Assembly (NCBI RefSeq): GCF_029239295.1
Contig: NZ_JAQZBC010000013.1
Span: forward strand, 1 to 64,000
From: Sphingomonas sp.
GTDB taxonomy: Bacteria > Pseudomonadota > Alphaproteobacteria > Sphingomonadales > Sphingomonadaceae
Reading direction: 5' to 3'
Length of the DNA stretch: 64,000 nucleotides
This document shows positions 17,827 through 26,247 of the stretch, piece after piece. Numbering within the stretch: position 1 is the first letter of the stretch; every line of letters starts with the position of its first letter. A program made the position numbers and the translations under genes. Below the pieces are notes generated by a model. It made no database searches. It was not told the DNA's origin and saw only the letters and a list, made by a program, of their open reading frames with translations.

Positions 17827-18360
17827 TCAGCTTTTCGGCCAATTTTGACGCGCGGTTGCCCCCTCGCCTCCCGTCGCTGCGGCACCTGGCGCGACCGAAT
17901 TTTGCCCCTGTCCGGCGCCCTCCGCTGCGTCGCCGAGCGAGCGTAGATATTCCTCATGGTCGGCCGCCGTGCCGACGAACCGCTTCATGCGCGACAGCCG
18001 TTCCGGCGGCACCGACATTTCCGCCTTGGCCAGTTCCTGCGCGATATAAGTGGCGTTGAAATCGGGCACGCCGGCACGCTTCAGATTGCTGGCGTTGCGC
18101 ATCGAATCGCCGCTGCACAGCAGCAGCTGCCAGCCATAATCACCCATTTCGAACAACGCCCGGCCGCCGAAGTCGCCCTGCGTCCAATCGGCCAGTGCAT
18201 GGTTGCCGCTCACCACGATCGGCCCGACGTCGATCGGCGCCAGCTGGCTGCCGAAATGCGCCTCGGTTGCCTCGCGCACGCGCCGCTCCTCGACCACGGG
18301 ATTGGTGATCCCGCACCCTGCCAGCAGGAGCGCGAGCGCCGGCAGCAACCACCTAAGCAC
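17827..18360 (-). CDS. Copper-uptake-associated lipoprotein
   Basis: A 177-aa lipoprotein (LLLAGC lipobox, Cys16). The core has VVSGNHALADWTQGD, GGRALF and GWQLLLCSGD, the pattern of proteins usually annotated as copper uptake system-associated. It is the last gene of a PCuAC-SCO-lipoprotein operon and overlaps SCO by 8 nt, which supports a role in copper supply to respiratory oxidases. The C-terminal 40 residues are Ala/Gly-rich and probably disordered. It starts with GTG. The family name is from memory; the operon context is the stronger evidence. Confidence 0.72.
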   Translation of the reverse strand: MLRWLLPALALLLAGCGITNPVVEERRVREATEAHFGSQLAPIDVGPIVVSGNHALADWTQGDFGGRALFEMGDYGWQLLLCSGDSMRNASNLKRAGVPDFNATYIAQELAKAEMSVPPERLSRMKRFVGTAADHEEYLRSLGDAAEGAGQGQNSVAPGAAATGGEGATARQNWPKS

Positions 18361-18943
18361 GGATCAGATTCCGCAGCCGGGTCAGCGCCCGGTCCTCCGG
18401 CTCGGCCGCATCCATCGTCGTGGCAAAATCGCCGTTACGATCGAACAGCAGGATGCGCGCCGTGTGGTCGATCGTATAATCGCCGTTGGGGAGCGGCACG
18501 CGCTCGACATAGATCTTATACGCTTCCTCGATGCGCTTCAGTTCGGCCGGCTCACCGGTCAGGCCGATGACCGGCGCGTCGAACATCGACAGGAAACTGG
18601 CAATATCCTCACGCTTGTCATGCTCCGGATCGACCGAGACGAAGACGATGTTCATCTTGTCCCCGTCGGCGCCCAGCTTCTTGTGCAGCAGCGCCATCCG
18701 GCTCATCGACGTCGGGCAGATATCCGGGCAGCGGGTGAAGCCGAAGAAGATCGCATAGGGCTTGCCCTTGAGCGTCTGTTCCGTGACCACCTTGCCATTG
18801 GTATCGGTCAGGCGAAACGCGCCACCGGGAGCGTTCTGCGCCGCGCCTGCCGCCTCATCCGCCTTGACGGCCGGGCTACCCGAACAGGCCGCCGTGCCCA
18901 GCGCAAGCGCCAGCGCGATCGTGGCCAATGTCCCCCGGCGCAT
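18353..18943 (-). CDS. SCO-family copper chaperone
   Basis: A 196-aa exported thioredoxin-fold protein of the SCO1/SenC family, which delivers copper to the CuA site of cytochrome oxidase or reduces its cysteines. The lipobox-like TAAC sits at Cys20. The copper-binding motif CPDIC is at 72-76, and the partner His is in DYTIDHTARI near 158. ATG 18943 (eight bases behind GGAGGG) or GTG 18946 is the start; either overlaps the upstream PCuAC stop. It lies between PCuAC and the copper-associated lipoprotein in one operon. Confidence 0.9.
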   Translation of the reverse strand: MRRGTLATIALALALGTAACSGSPAVKADEAAGAAQNAPGGAFRLTDTNGKVVTEQTLKGKPYAIFFGFTRCPDICPTSMSRMALLHKKLGADGDKMNIVFVSVDPEHDKREDIASFLSMFDAPVIGLTGEPAELKRIEEAYKIYVERVPLPNGDYTIDHTARILLFDRNGDFATTMDAAEPEDRALTRLRNLIRA

Positions 18944-19428
18944 CACTGATGCCCTCCATGATGCTTCTCGGGCGCGCCGGCCCCCGCCGTGCCGACCGTG
19001 AAGATCACCTTGACCTCACCCGCGCGCGCGAAGCGCAGCGTCGCGGGAAAGCGGTCGCCCTTCTTCAGCGGCGCCGTCAGCCCCATGAACATGATGTGAT
19101 TGCCCCCTGGTGCCAGCGGCACCGTCGCGCCTGGCGCCAGCGTGATGCCGCTGGTCAGCGGGCGCATGCGCATGATGCCATTCTCCACCGTCATCGTGTG
19201 CAGCTCAACGCGGGCGGCGCGCGGCGATGATACGCCGACCAGCCGGTCAGCCACCGTGCCACCATTGCGGATCTGCGCATAACCCGCGCCCACCGTCGCG
19301 CGCGCCGCGGTGGCGCGGGACCATGGCTGCGACACGGTGATCGCACCCTTGCGAACATCCTGCGCCGCCACCGGCGCGGACAGGCTCGTTCCGATCATGA
19401 TCAGGGGCAGCGCATATCGATGGCTCAT
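18943..19428 (-). CDS. PCuAC-type periplasmic copper chaperone
   Basis: A 161-aa protein with a signal peptide (cut near VAAQ). It carries the PCuAC copper-site pattern: His77 and Met79, Met86/Met88, then His111 and Met113 (HIMF). The C-terminus is His-rich (EKHHGGH) and may bind additional metal. PCuAC loads CuA sites, usually together with SCO. ATG 19428 has an AAGGAGTG ribosome site, although the frame is open to 19572. It is the first gene of the copper operon and its stop overlaps the SCO start. Confidence 0.9.
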   Translation of the reverse strand: MSHRYALPLIMIGTSLSAPVAAQDVRKGAITVSQPWSRATAARATVGAGYAQIRNGGTVADRLVGVSSPRAARVELHTMTVENGIMRMRPLTSGITLAPGATVPLAPGGNHIMFMGLTAPLKKGDRFPATLRFARAGEVKVIFTVGTAGAGAPEKHHGGHQ

Positions 19429-19599
19429 CGTCACTCCTTGAGCGAACGGGCGTAGCGCCGCTCGCTTGGCAACCCGCCTCCCCACCGGCACCAGCATGAG
19501 GACAGCGGCGGGCATGGCGCGTCGCTGGTCGCTATTACCTTGTCCGGTACCGGGCCGGTGGCCGTGGGTCACTTGGACATTCTGTCCCAGACCGCGGCT

Positions 19600-20092
19600 G
19601 TCGAGCGAGTGCTAGGCTGTAGACTCATAAGTCCGGAGCCACAGGCGCATTGAGGCAAGCTGGACCATGGCCAGGAAGTTGGCGGCGAGCTTGTCATAGC
19701 GGGTGGCGACGCGGCGGAAGTGCTTCAGCTTGGAGAAGAACCGCTCGATGAGGTTGCGCTCGCGGTAGAGGCGCTTGCTGAAGCATGGTTTCCAACGTCG
19801 ATTGCTCTTCGGCGGGATGTTATGCGTGGCACCCTGGTTCTGGATCAACTCGCGGATGCGATCGGCGTCGTAGGCCTTGTCGGCCAGCACGACGGTGCGC
19901 GGGCCGAGGTGGTCAAGCAGCGTATCGGCGATCTGCCCGTCATGCGTCTGGCCTGCGGTCAGACCGAGCCTGATCGGGAGCCCTTGCGCGTCGACGACGA
20001 CGTGGATCTTGGTCGTGAGCCCGCCGCGTGATCGACCGAGACAATGATCTGCACCCCCCTTTTTCCCGTCGCGGCCTGCTGGTGGCGCGAAT
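19600..20092 (-). mobile_element. 5'-truncated IS5/IS427-type insertion sequence
   Basis: Only the catalytic half of an IS5-family element remains. The 3' side reaches about 19600. The 5' side is lost near 20092, where recognisable transposase homology (HQQAA) ends and unrelated sequence begins. Inverted ends could not be defined. Confidence 0.7.
19612..20092 (-). pseudogene. IS5/IS427-group transposase fragment (OrfB part)
   Basis: The frame ending at 19612 has the DDE-domain blocks GLTTKIHVVVDAQG, LADKAYDAD and LIERFFSKLKHFRR with the conserved YDKLA and C-terminal LRTYES. Upstream, the HQQAAT residues expected before GKKGGAD lie in a different frame, joined at an A5G6 run (20054-20064 on the plus strand). 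IS427-type elements often make their transposase by frameshifting between OrfA and OrfB at such a run. OrfA is missing here, so the element cannot transpose on its own. The open frame beyond 20092 is not part of the element. Confidence 0.78.
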
Positions 20093-20104
20093 ATAGATCT
20101 CTTT

Positions 20105-20524
20105 ATGAGCGACACGCCCGAGATGATGCTTCCGGAACTTATGCGATCTGCCGCTTGCCGCAGCGGTAACGAATGGGGCTGGCGACCTGAAGAAATACCG
20201 TTGGTGATCGATGAAGCGGAGAAAGCAGGTCTCCTCAACATCGGCGGACAGCTACAGTTCTCTATGCCGGAAGGCACATGCGAATGCTACTGGGTAGAGG
20301 TCGATGCGCTGGCCGATGAGCCAAAGGACTTGACCTGGACCGAGCGCGTTGCACTCGCCGCTTCCGCTGCCAGACACAAGATGGCGGACATCAGCCGGCG
20401 CTACGACTTCATTGAAGAGGGTCGGAAAGCGTTCGCCGCTCCCTTTCAGGCGTACGAAGCCGCCGGCGGTGATGTTCGCGACCGCGTGTGCTTCATCTGG
20501 TACTTACAGGCTGACCAACCCTAA
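20105..20524 (+). CDS. Hypothetical protein beside the truncated IS
   Basis: A 139-aa soluble acidic protein. It begins MSDTPEMMLPELM and contains NEWGWRPEEIPLVIDEAEKAG, GGQLQFSMPEGTCECYWVEVDA and RRYDFIEEGRKAF, an ordinary globular composition. The repeated Trp/Glu pattern reminds me of small immunity-like or phage-borne proteins, but I do not recognise a family. It starts 13 bases beyond the broken edge of the IS and runs divergently from it, so its native upstream region has been lost or replaced. Expression is uncertain. Confidence 0.6.
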   Translation: MSDTPEMMLPELMRSAACRSGNEWGWRPEEIPLVIDEAEKAGLLNIGGQLQFSMPEGTCECYWVEVDALADEPKDLTWTERVALAASAARHKMADISRRYDFIEEGRKAFAAPFQAYEAAGGDVRDRVCFIWYLQADQP

Positions 20525-20554
20525 CCGCCCTTCACCCGTTTATGGGTTCACGGC

Positions 20555-21580
20555 CTAGTCGACGCCGCGGCGCGCCGCATCGGCTTCGCGGATCAACTCG
20601 CCGAGGCCAATCGGCCGCACGTTCATCTGGTCCAGCAGCCGCAGCATATTCTCCCACCAGCAGTGGAACCGCGCCAGGTCGGCCGCGTCACGAACATAGG
20701 GCGTGTTGCCCGGCACCAGGCTCGGCGAATGGAAGGAAAATGTCAGCAGCCGCTCGCCTGCCGCGACGGCCTCGCGCACAGCGGCCGCCGCTTCGGCGAA
20801 CGACACGCCCTCGGGCGTCAACGGCACGCGCGACAACAGTCCCGATCGCGCCAGCACGCCGCGGCCGCGCGGCACCCTCCCCGCCAGCCGATGCAGCCGC
20901 GCGCCGCCTTGTCGAAGCGCGCCGATGTAGCGGCTCGTCAGCGGCACCTCGATCAGCTCGCCTTCCAGCCGAAACGCCGCCGCCCCGATTGCGCTGTAAT
21001 CGGGGCCGCCGACCGCGCTGTAATCGTGCAGCGCGCGCATCGAGGTGTCGACGCGGTAGCCGCGCGCCGCCAGCAATGCCGCTGTCGCCCGCCCAAGTCC
21101 GTAGCGCCCGGCGCGGAACGCCAACGGTGCGGCGCCAAACGCCTCGGCAATCGCATCGGTCAGTCGGTCGATCTTCGCCGCCGCCAAGCCGGGGTCGAGG
21201 TTCCCGACGAAGGATGACCAGGCCGACGGCGTCTCGTCATGCGGCGGATTGACCCATGGGTGCAGCTGCGCGCCGAACGACGCCGCGCCATACGCCGTCA
21301 GGCTGCGCAGCGTGTCCACCGCGGCGGGGCTGGTGGCTACCGGATAGTCACAAAGGTAGCAGGGCGCGACACCATGGTCGGCGAACCGGCGATGCATCGC
21401 AGGCAGTGCGGCAATTGCCTCCACCGCGGTCGCGTCCCGCGTAAACGGCGCCGACCAGTCGAACTCCTCTTCAGTGTCGACGAAGATGATGAAGCGGCGG
21501 CCCAACGCCGCTGGCCACGCGATCCGATCCGACGGCGGCGGCGGCGGAACCCGCCAGCCTTGCGAACCGCCCGTCGTCAC
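20555..21580 (-). CDS. WalW-like polysaccharide deacetylase family protein
   Basis: A 341-aa protein resembling the NodB-fold deacetylase relatives often labelled WalW. It opens its fold with FIIFVDTEEEFDWS (an acidic metal-site-like strand), followed by PCYLCDYPVA, FGAQLHPWVNPP (His motif), FRAGRYGLG and the end strand LTFSFHSPSL. It has no signal peptide. It overlaps the upstream histidine kinase by 4 nt (GTGA), so both are co-translated. The substrate is probably a cell-surface or capsule glycan, inferred only from the family. Confidence 0.78.
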   Translation of the reverse strand: MTTGGSQGWRVPPPPPSDRIAWPAALGRRFIIFVDTEEEFDWSAPFTRDATAVEAIAALPAMHRRFADHGVAPCYLCDYPVATSPAAVDTLRSLTAYGAASFGAQLHPWVNPPHDETPSAWSSFVGNLDPGLAAAKIDRLTDAIAEAFGAAPLAFRAGRYGLGRATAALLAARGYRVDTSMRALHDYSAVGGPDYSAIGAAAFRLEGELIEVPLTSRYIGALRQGGARLHRLAGRVPRGRGVLARSGLLSRVPLTPEGVSFAEAAAAVREAVAAGERLLTFSFHSPSLVPGNTPYVRDAADLARFHCWWENMLRLLDQMNVRPIGLGELIREADAARRGVD

Positions 21581-23322
21581 CCGCCGCTGGTTGCCGCCTG
21601 CCCCAGCGTCTCGGCAACCGTCGCCGGCAGCGACACCACGACCCGTCCGGGCATAATCAGCATCTGCCCGCCAAGGCTCGCCGACAGATTGCGCACCAGC
21701 CGAAGGGCAAATCCGGTACCGAGCAGCGGCGCGCCCGGCAGTTCGGCCTCGCGCTCGGCGTCCAGCGCAAACAATTCCTCTTCCGTCAGATCGGCCAGCG
21801 CCCGCGGGAGCGCGATCGATACCAGCGCGGTGTCCAGTCCCGATGAGCCTGCCGTGACGGTGATGGTTTCGCCCGGCTGCGCCGCCGACACGATCGTGCC
21901 GATCAGACGGCCGAACAGCCGCTCCAGCGCGCGATCGTCGCTTCCCACCGCCAGCGCCGCGTCCAGTGGCGCGATGGTCAGCGTGCAGCCGCGCATCGTC
22001 GCCAGCGATCGCACCTCCTCCGCGATACGCCCCAGCACCGGCGCCAGCGCCATCACCGCGGGGCGCAGCTGCAGCGCATCCCCCTCGATCCGGGCCGCCA
22101 GGTCGAGATCCTCGATCGCCGCGATCAGATCCGCCGCCAGGCTGCGGATGGCCGCGGCGCGCTCGCGATAGACAGGCGCCACGGGACCAAGCAGCTGCGC
22201 TTCGATCAGCTCGGAAAAGCCGGCGATCGCGTTGGTCGGCGTGCGCAGTTCATGCACTAGGCGGCGCAGCCCCTCGGCATTGCCCTCCTCCACGCTGCGT
22301 GGTGCGCGCTCGTCACGGCGCGGGCGCCGCGCGCTGCCGCGATAGCCGCAAAAGCGTGCCGTCGCCGCGTCGAACAGCGGCGTTGCAGACAGCCGCCACT
22401 CACCGGCGAGCGCCGCCGCACCGTCCAGCGTCAGCCGCGCGTCGGTGAAGCTGGTCCGCGTTCGGATCGCGCTGCTTACCACGTCGTCCACCTGCGCCGT
22501 GCCGCTGGCCGGTGCCGTCAGCGAAAGGCCGATCAGCGCCCCGCGCGGCATCGCGTCGGTCCATGTCACGGTTCCATCGGCGCCGGTCTCGAAGCGGAAG
22601 GTATCGACCACGCGCAGCCGCGGCGGCGGCGCGGCCGGCCCCCGTGCCCGCTGGAAGCTGGCGATCCGATCGACCAGTTCGGCGATCTCGAACCCGCCCG
22701 TGTCACGCGGCTGCGGCGCTGGCGCTAAATCCGGCGCAGCCGGTTGCGGCGCATCGCTCGACACGATCACGCTCAGCTCGGCGACCACGTCATCGTCGGC
22801 AGGGGAAACATCGGCAGGCGCCGCGCTCAGTTCGCCCGCCGCCGTGAACGGCGCGCCATCATAGCCCAGCACGAAATCAGTCGATCCGAACGCCTCCAGC
22901 GCGCGGACCACGTCGGGCGCCAGATCGTCGCGCCGGCGCAGCACCGCCCGTCCGACTGGCCCCAGCTGCGGCACCATCGTCATCCATTCGCTCGCCGAAA
23001 GCCGCGCCGCGCGCAGGGCGGCAGAGGCGATCTCGGGCGTATCGCCGGCGAAGAAGGATACCAGTTCGACCGGTGGGTGGCCCAGCGCAAGGCTGCGGGC
23101 CGATGCTGCGCGCACGGCGGCCGGAACATGCCCGCGCAATGCCCGCAAGCGGCCGATCGTCTCCGTATCGGGCTGGACGCGCCCCCGCGCAATGAGGTCG
23201 GTCAGCTGGCGGAACGTCGCCTGCGCGCCAAAGGCGGTGGAGGAATCCGCAGCCAACACAGTCTTTAGACTATCGTCGAACCGCACGAACTGCCCCGTTT
23301 TACCGCGGCGACCCTTCGCCAC
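21577..23322 (-). CDS. Sensor histidine kinase with DUF2336-like N-terminus
   Basis: A 581-aa cytoplasmic kinase. Residues about 40-150 form an alpha-helical, HEAT-like region (RLRALRGHVPAAVRAASARSLA, then DTPEIASAALRAARLS) that resembles DUF2336. A PAS-like middle part is followed by a HisKA domain with phospho-acceptor His in RRLVHELRTPTNAIAGFSELI, near residue 366. The ATP-binding domain is degenerate in its N-box region. No transmembrane helix or partner response regulator is present. It is coupled to the WalW-like deacetylase gene, suggesting control of surface polysaccharide, which is an inference from context. Confidence 0.8.
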   Translation of the reverse strand: MAKGRRGKTGQFVRFDDSLKTVLAADSSTAFGAQATFRQLTDLIARGRVQPDTETIGRLRALRGHVPAAVRAASARSLALGHPPVELVSFFAGDTPEIASAALRAARLSASEWMTMVPQLGPVGRAVLRRRDDLAPDVVRALEAFGSTDFVLGYDGAPFTAAGELSAAPADVSPADDDVVAELSVIVSSDAPQPAAPDLAPAPQPRDTGGFEIAELVDRIASFQRARGPAAPPPRLRVVDTFRFETGADGTVTWTDAMPRGALIGLSLTAPASGTAQVDDVVSSAIRTRTSFTDARLTLDGAAALAGEWRLSATPLFDAATARFCGYRGSARRPRRDERAPRSVEEGNAEGLRRLVHELRTPTNAIAGFSELIEAQLLGPVAPVYRERAAAIRSLAADLIAAIEDLDLAARIEGDALQLRPAVMALAPVLGRIAEEVRSLATMRGCTLTIAPLDAALAVGSDDRALERLFGRLIGTIVSAAQPGETITVTAGSSGLDTALVSIALPRALADLTEEELFALDAEREAELPGAPLLGTGFALRLVRNLSASLGGQMLIMPGRVVVSLPATVAETLGQAATSGG

Positions 23323-23467
23323 GTCATCCCGCTCCTACCCTACGTGTCAGCGATCGCAAGCAACAGAATCACACACTTGTCACACGGTGAGACAATTGCG
23401 TTCTCGCGCAACTAAACTATAGGACCGGGCATGTTCTTGATAGAAAAGCTGCGTGCGGAAAGCGCGC

Positions 23468-23941
23468 ATGGTGCTTGACCGGATCGATCGGCGGATCCTC
23501 GCACTGCTCCAGGAAGATGGCCGGATGACCAACGTTGACCTGGCGGAAAAGGTCGGGCTGACCGCTCCGCCATGTCTGCGCCGGGTGCGATCGCTGGAGC
23601 AGGCGGGGGTGATCCGCGGCTATCACGCCAATTGCGAGCCGGCGATGCTCGGCTTCCCCATCACGGTGTTCGCGATGGTCAGCCTGCGCAGTCAGGCGGA
23701 GCATGATCTGGCGGCGTTCGAGCGGCATGTGGCCGGCATCCCGGAAGTGCGCGAATGTCACATGCTGAACGGCGAGATCGACTTCATCCTGAAGATCGTC
23801 GCGTCGGACCTGGAATCATTCCAGCGCATCCTGACCACGCATCTCACCGCCGCGCCCAACGTGGCCAGCGTCAAATCCTCGCTCACCATCCGCACGGCAA
23901 AGGCCCAGCCGGGCGTGCCGATCGTGGTGGAGGAAGAGTAA
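23468..23941 (+). CDS. Lrp/AsnC-family transcription regulator
   Basis: A 157-aa regulator. The N-terminal winged helix (LDRIDRRILALLQEDGRMTN to PCLRRVRSLEQAGVI) has the Lrp signature, and an RAM/AsnC effector domain (about 65-150) contains the usual VPEVRECHMLNGEIDF-like block. ATG 23468 is chosen because GGAAAG lies seven bases upstream; GTG 23453 is possible. It is divergent from the kinase-deacetylase pair and followed by a strong terminator. Its target, often an amino-acid gene, cannot be read from the neighbourhood. Confidence 0.88.
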   Translation: MVLDRIDRRILALLQEDGRMTNVDLAEKVGLTAPPCLRRVRSLEQAGVIRGYHANCEPAMLGFPITVFAMVSLRSQAEHDLAAFERHVAGIPEVRECHMLNGEIDFILKIVASDLESFQRILTTHLTAAPNVASVKSSLTIRTAKAQPGVPIVVEEE

Positions 23942-24002
23942 CGCCCCAGCCTCTCGGGCGGTACTGACCTGCCATCCTCCACGCACTGAATTGCGTGCCA
24001 CC

Positions 24003-24036
24003 AACAAAAAAGGGGCGGCCTCGGCCGCCCCTTTCC
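24003..24036 (-). terminator. Rho-independent terminator of the TPR protein gene
   Basis: A perfect stem (AAAGGGGCGGCC pairing with GGCCGCCCCTTT, 24009-24034) has a 2-base centre and a TTTTTTG run when read on the minus strand. It lies 21 bases beyond the TPR gene stop and may also serve the convergent Lrp gene. Confidence 0.85.
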
Positions 24037-24056
24037 ATGTGATCAATCCGCCAGGA

Positions 24057-25352
24057 TCAGGCCGTCGGCGGGTTGTCCAGATACACCGACCACAGCGACG
24101 CGATGTCGGTGCGCGGCGCAGTCTTCACCTCGGCGAAGGCGGCCTTTGCGCCAGCCTTGTCGCCCGATTTGGCGAGCGCGATGCCGAGGTGTGTGTTCAC
24201 CACGTCGGCATCGACGCCGCCCTTCTGCAGCGCGACGCGGTACAGCTCGACCGCCTTGGCATAATTGCCCATGCCCAGGTATGCGTCACCCGTGTTGAGC
24301 GCGATGCGGCCGTTCGCGCCGGCCTTCGCCTTTGCTTCGACCGGTGCCAGCGAACCCTCGCTCGCGATCGCCTGATTGGCGACGCGCATCAGGTCGTTGG
24401 CCGACTGGCTGCTCGCCGGGATCTTGCCCGCGGCCTTGCCTTCGTCCAGCACTGCCTTGGTCTCGTACGGCAGGCCCAGATCATAGGTCCACTGCGCATA
24501 GGTCTCGTAATCATACTGGTCGGCCAGCGCCTTGCTGGCGCGCATCAGGCGATACAGGTCGACCTTCTGCCCCTTGTCGAGCGTCACGGCGCTCTGCTGC
24601 GTCAGACCATAGGTCACGACGCCGTCACGCCAGTTCTTGGCGGTCGGATAGGCGACGACCCACTTCTTGATCCAATTGGCGGTCTGCGGTCCCATGCGCT
24701 TCTTGTTGGTCTGCGCGATGGCGTACTTGTACAGGTCTTCGCTCGGCTTCTGGCCGGCCGCGACCTGCGCGTCGATCGCCTTCTCCAGCTCGGTAGATCC
24801 ACCGGCGATATCGCCCGAATCCATCTTCAGCTTGACCATCTGCAGCGGCAGATTGGGGTCATTGTAGCCCAGTTGCTGGGCGCGCTGGAAATAGCTGATC
24901 GCGCCGGCATTGTCCTTGGCGTTCGCCGCCATGATGCCCAGCTGATAATTGTACTTCGCCACGTCGACCGCCGGGGTCTTCGGATTGGCGATCAGCGCCT
25001 CCAACGGTGCCTTCAGCCCGGATTCGTTCACCTGCTGGTTGGCAGCGCGCGCTTCCTGGATCTTCACGGCCTCGGACTGAAGCTGAAGCGCAGAGACGAT
25101 GTAGCGGTCGTCGTCGGTCTTGGCAGCGGCCTGCGCCGTACCCAGCGCTGCGGCGGCAGCGGCGAAATCCTTCGCGCCGATCGCGGTCTGAGCGGCAGCG
25201 GCAGCATTCTGCACGTCCTTGCTCAGCTTCAGCGACGGACCACCGCCCTTCTGCTCATTCTTCTTCTGAGCGACAGCCGGAGCCGACACGGCAACGCCCG
25301 CCACACCTGCCATAAGCGCCGCCGCAAAGGCGACGCGGGAAATGCTCTTCAT
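24057..25352 (-). CDS. Exported tetratricopeptide-repeat protein
   Basis: A 431-aa protein with a signal peptide (MKSISRVAFAAAL to APAVAQ). The rest is almost all helical and contains TPR-like repeats, for example YNYQLGIMAANAKDNAGAISYFQRA and LNTGDAYLGMGNYAKAVELY. It probably acts as a periplasmic scaffold. ATG 25352 is chosen because AAAGGAGAG lies eight bases upstream; the frame is open to 25382. It is monocistronic and ends in a strong terminator. The specific partner is not evident. Confidence 0.82.
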   Translation of the reverse strand: MKSISRVAFAAALMAGVAGVAVSAPAVAQKKNEQKGGGPSLKLSKDVQNAAAAAQTAIGAKDFAAAAAALGTAQAAAKTDDDRYIVSALQLQSEAVKIQEARAANQQVNESGLKAPLEALIANPKTPAVDVAKYNYQLGIMAANAKDNAGAISYFQRAQQLGYNDPNLPLQMVKLKMDSGDIAGGSTELEKAIDAQVAAGQKPSEDLYKYAIAQTNKKRMGPQTANWIKKWVVAYPTAKNWRDGVVTYGLTQQSAVTLDKGQKVDLYRLMRASKALADQYDYETYAQWTYDLGLPYETKAVLDEGKAAGKIPASSQSANDLMRVANQAIASEGSLAPVEAKAKAGANGRIALNTGDAYLGMGNYAKAVELYRVALQKGGVDADVVNTHLGIALAKSGDKAGAKAAFAEVKTAPRTDIASLWSVYLDNPPTA

Positions 25353-25476
25353 GAAAACTGCTCTCCTTTGAGGCGTGAACACTTGAATAGACGCTTAGTG
25401 CCCTCGTGCCGCTCCATCAAGAAAGCGCGCTGAACGGACATTGAACGTAATGATTTGCACGCCTAGCCGTTTCTTC

Positions 25477-26133
25477 ATGAAAACGGCAATCATCGGCGCA
25501 AGCGGCGGGATCGGGCAGGCACTGGCTGAGGCGCTGGAGGAAGAAGGCGCATCGGTCCGCCGCTACGCTCGGCCGGCGCTCGACCTTCTCGACGAATCGA
25601 CCATCGCCGCGGCGGCCGCCAGCGCCGGATCGCCAGAGCTGGTGATCGTCGCCACCGGTATCCTGCACGATGCGGAAAACGGCCCCGAGAAATCGATCGC
25701 GGCGCTGGACCCCGCTTGGCTCGCCCAACAATATGCCATCAACGCGATCGGCCCGGCGCTGATCGCCAAGCACTTCCTGCCCATCATGCCCAGACAGGGC
25801 CGGTCGGTACTGGCGTTCCTGTCGGCGCGGGTCGGCAGCATCTCTGACAATCGACTGGGCGGCTGGTACGGCTATCGCGCCAGCAAGGCCGCGCTGAACC
25901 AGCTCATCCGAACGCTGTCGATCGAGGACAAGCGCCGCAACGAACGCGGCATCATTGTCGGACTTCATCCGGGGACGGTTGATACGAAGTTGTCGAAGCC
26001 ATTCCAGCAGGCCGGGCGTGACCTGTTCAAGCCGGATCGCGCGGCGGTGCAACTGCTGGATGTGATCGACGGGCTGAAGCCGCAGGACAGCGGCCGGGTG
26101 TTCGCCTGGGACGGGGCGGAGATCGCGCCCTAG
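25477..26133 (+). CDS. Short-chain dehydrogenase/reductase (CsgA/C-factor-like)
   Basis: A 218-aa NAD(P)-binding enzyme. It has GASGGIG at residues 7-13, the NAIGP strand, and the catalytic YxxxK in YRASKAA. The length and the GLHPGTVDTKLSKPF end match the C-factor-like subgroup. ATG 25477 gives the normal SDR start; an upstream TTG at 25441 would only add an odd 12 residues. It sits alone before gyrA. The substrate is unknown. Confidence 0.87.
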   Translation: MKTAIIGASGGIGQALAEALEEEGASVRRYARPALDLLDESTIAAAAASAGSPELVIVATGILHDAENGPEKSIAALDPAWLAQQYAINAIGPALIAKHFLPIMPRQGRSVLAFLSARVGSISDNRLGGWYGYRASKAALNQLIRTLSIEDKRRNERGIIVGLHPGTVDTKLSKPFQQAGRDLFKPDRAAVQLLDVIDGLKPQDSGRVFAWDGAEIAP

Positions 26134-26247
26134 CCGCGGCCAGCAGCGGCCTTTGCGCCACCCGCGCGCGCCCGTACGCGCGCGTGACATTTCAGTTGCA
26201 CCCTCCTAGAGCGGGACGATCACGGAACCCATAGTGAAAGTAGCGTT

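Noticed and set aside
23991..25433. Plus-strand frame of 480 codons
   Set aside because: Antisense to the TPR protein, which has a signal peptide, ribosome site and terminator.
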